A stretch of 17,381 bases of DNA. Origin: Pleurotus ostreatus/Saccharomyces cerevisiae fusant. Its lineage: Eukaryota > Opisthokonta. The position numbers and the translations under genes are program-made. Location: NCBI GenBank assembly GCA_024196135.1, contig JAMQCK010000707.1:1-17381 (forward strand). The letters run 5' to 3'. Below are positions 16,502 to 17,381 of the stretch, one piece after another (within the stretch, counting starts at the first letter, position 1; the number at the start of each line of letters is the position of its first letter). Under the pieces are notes generated by a model that had not been told where the DNA came from, did not search any database, and saw only the letters and a list, made by a program, of their open reading frames with translations.

Positions 16502-17065
16502 ATGCCCAAAGTCACCAGCAAAAAGTATATCCGGTCGTCGGATGCAGTGATCAAAGCCTCCCGCCCCGTCTCCAAGCGTGAGAGCTCTCGCGCGAAGACC
16601 AGTGTAGAAGCTGCTCCGACAACGACCAACACGAAGAAGAATACTGTCTCGAGGAAACCCGCGCGCGCCACAATTCCTGTGCGTATACGCATCGCTGTGT
16701 AGAGGGGACAAAAATGCTGACAACACGAGCGCAGTACGACAAGCCCACCAAGTCCGAGCGCGCCTGTTCGCCCACTGTAAAGCACGAGAGCTCTCGCCTC
16801 AAGGCCGAGCGCTCTTCTGCGAACGTCGCGGAGAGCTCTTCCTCGTCAGGATTTGTTTCGTCTGACCCCCCTGTATGTACCTACAAACGAGTAGATATCG
16901 TCATATGCTAATCTCCTCGGTTTTCAGATCGACTTCACGGCTAAAGCCCCCAAGGTCCTCGAGCGCAAGTTCATCGACGACAACATTGTGATGCTCCGCC
17001 TTCAACTCATGCACGACATGGACCAGATTCGCCTCCAGTACCGAGACGGGACCCTATGCTGTTAA
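16502..17065 (+). CDS. gene E: small basic Ser/Lys-rich protein of unknown function (150 aa)
   Basis: Three exons: 16502-16678, 16735-16872 and 16928-17065 (59, 46 and 46 codons including stop). Two phase-0 introns of 56 nt (GTGCGT, TGCTGAC branch, GCGCAG) and 55 nt (GTATGT, TGCTAAT branch, TTTCAG) are textbook sites. The N-terminal two thirds is rich in Ser, Lys, Arg and Thr and looks disordered. It has two ESSR units (KRESSRAK near residue 25 and KHESSRLK near residue 75) and a Ser run. The last exon encodes a helical-looking segment (KVLERKFIDDNIVMLRLQL) ending in CC. The protein starts MPK, like gene D. An upstream in-frame ATG at 16301 would add 67 residues; I prefer 16502, which has the MPK start shared with gene D. 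Possibly nuclear; no family recognised. Confidence 0.72.
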
Positions 17066-17381
17066 TTCTGTCAAAAAAATGAAATCGACCCGGAACTACC
17101 TGAAGAAGCAAGCATCCTACTTCAATTGTAGTATACTCCCATAGTGCGCGCTATGATATCTCATCAAGTGTCACCGACGGCGCCCTCTTTCGCCCCGAGA
17201 ACTTATGGAGTGTCGCCCGAGCAGTCGAAAGTCGTCCCGAGTTCTTCGAATTGCCGTCCGGGCTCCCCTTTTTACCCGAGAACTTGCAGCGGCACGGTCC
17301 GAGCTATACATTTTGGTCGAGATAGTATACGCAGGAGAGATACTCGGGCGATAGTGGAAGCAAGCAGGTTCAACTGCCCGC
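17066..17381. other. 3' flank with recurring CCCGAG motifs
   Basis: No gene. CCCGAG or its complement recurs several times between 17194 and 17347, including two CCCGAGAACTT copies (near 17195 and 17275). It may be a regulatory region or a decayed repeat. Confidence 0.4.

Noticed and set aside
900..16900. tRNA genes
   Set aside because: No sequence with a convincing GGTTCGA-type B box together with an A box was found on inspection.

Overview
The window looks like nuclear DNA of a GC-rich filamentous basidiomycete, probably an agaricomycete. The support is many short introns (47-56 nt) with GTRNGT-type donors, CTRAC/CTGAC branch sites and (C/T)AG acceptors, TATA boxes about 60-110 nt before start codons, and protein genes with no bacterial ribosome binding sites. 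No tRNA, rRNA, CRISPR array or recognisable transposase/reverse transcriptase was seen.

Right half (about 10.0-17.1 kb): five genes on the plus strand. Genes A (10139-11021), B (11741-12684) and C (13086-13787) form a tandem family. All three carry the same unusual cysteine/histidine layout: C-x9-C, then C-x-W-x-G-C, then H-x4-H. A and B add a fourth C-x2-C...H-x5-C unit, which C lacks. A and B also share an N-terminal phase-2 intron and a short exon-1 motif, so they are duplicates of one intron-containing ancestor. Gene D (14826-15980) encodes a separate C2HC zinc-finger-like protein with a 7-residue repeat and an acidic tail. Gene E (16502-17065) encodes a small basic, Ser/Lys-rich protein. 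The motifs fit zinc-binding, possibly nuclear proteins, but I cannot assign a function to any of them.

Left half (1-10 kb) is much harder to read. Its clearest content is a repeated TATA-led spliced unit in direct orientation. Two 456-bp copies (407-862 and 4723-5178) are about 97% identical. Their diverged downstream parts keep the same exon/intron plan. A third, strongly diverged unit (TATA at 6547) keeps three short anchors at the same overall spacing. Between them lie a long purine-rich tract (about 1495-2160) ending in a purine-to-pyrimidine switch, and at least two minus-strand stretches with phase-consistent small introns (about 3336-4493 and 7796-8404). These look like poorly conserved or decaying genes. 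Coding calls in this half are tentative, because GC-rich DNA yields protein-like open frames by chance.

Best candidate for an undescribed system: the A/B/C tandem zinc-finger-like family with a truncated third member, next to genes D and E. Second: the three-member repeated promoter/leader unit.
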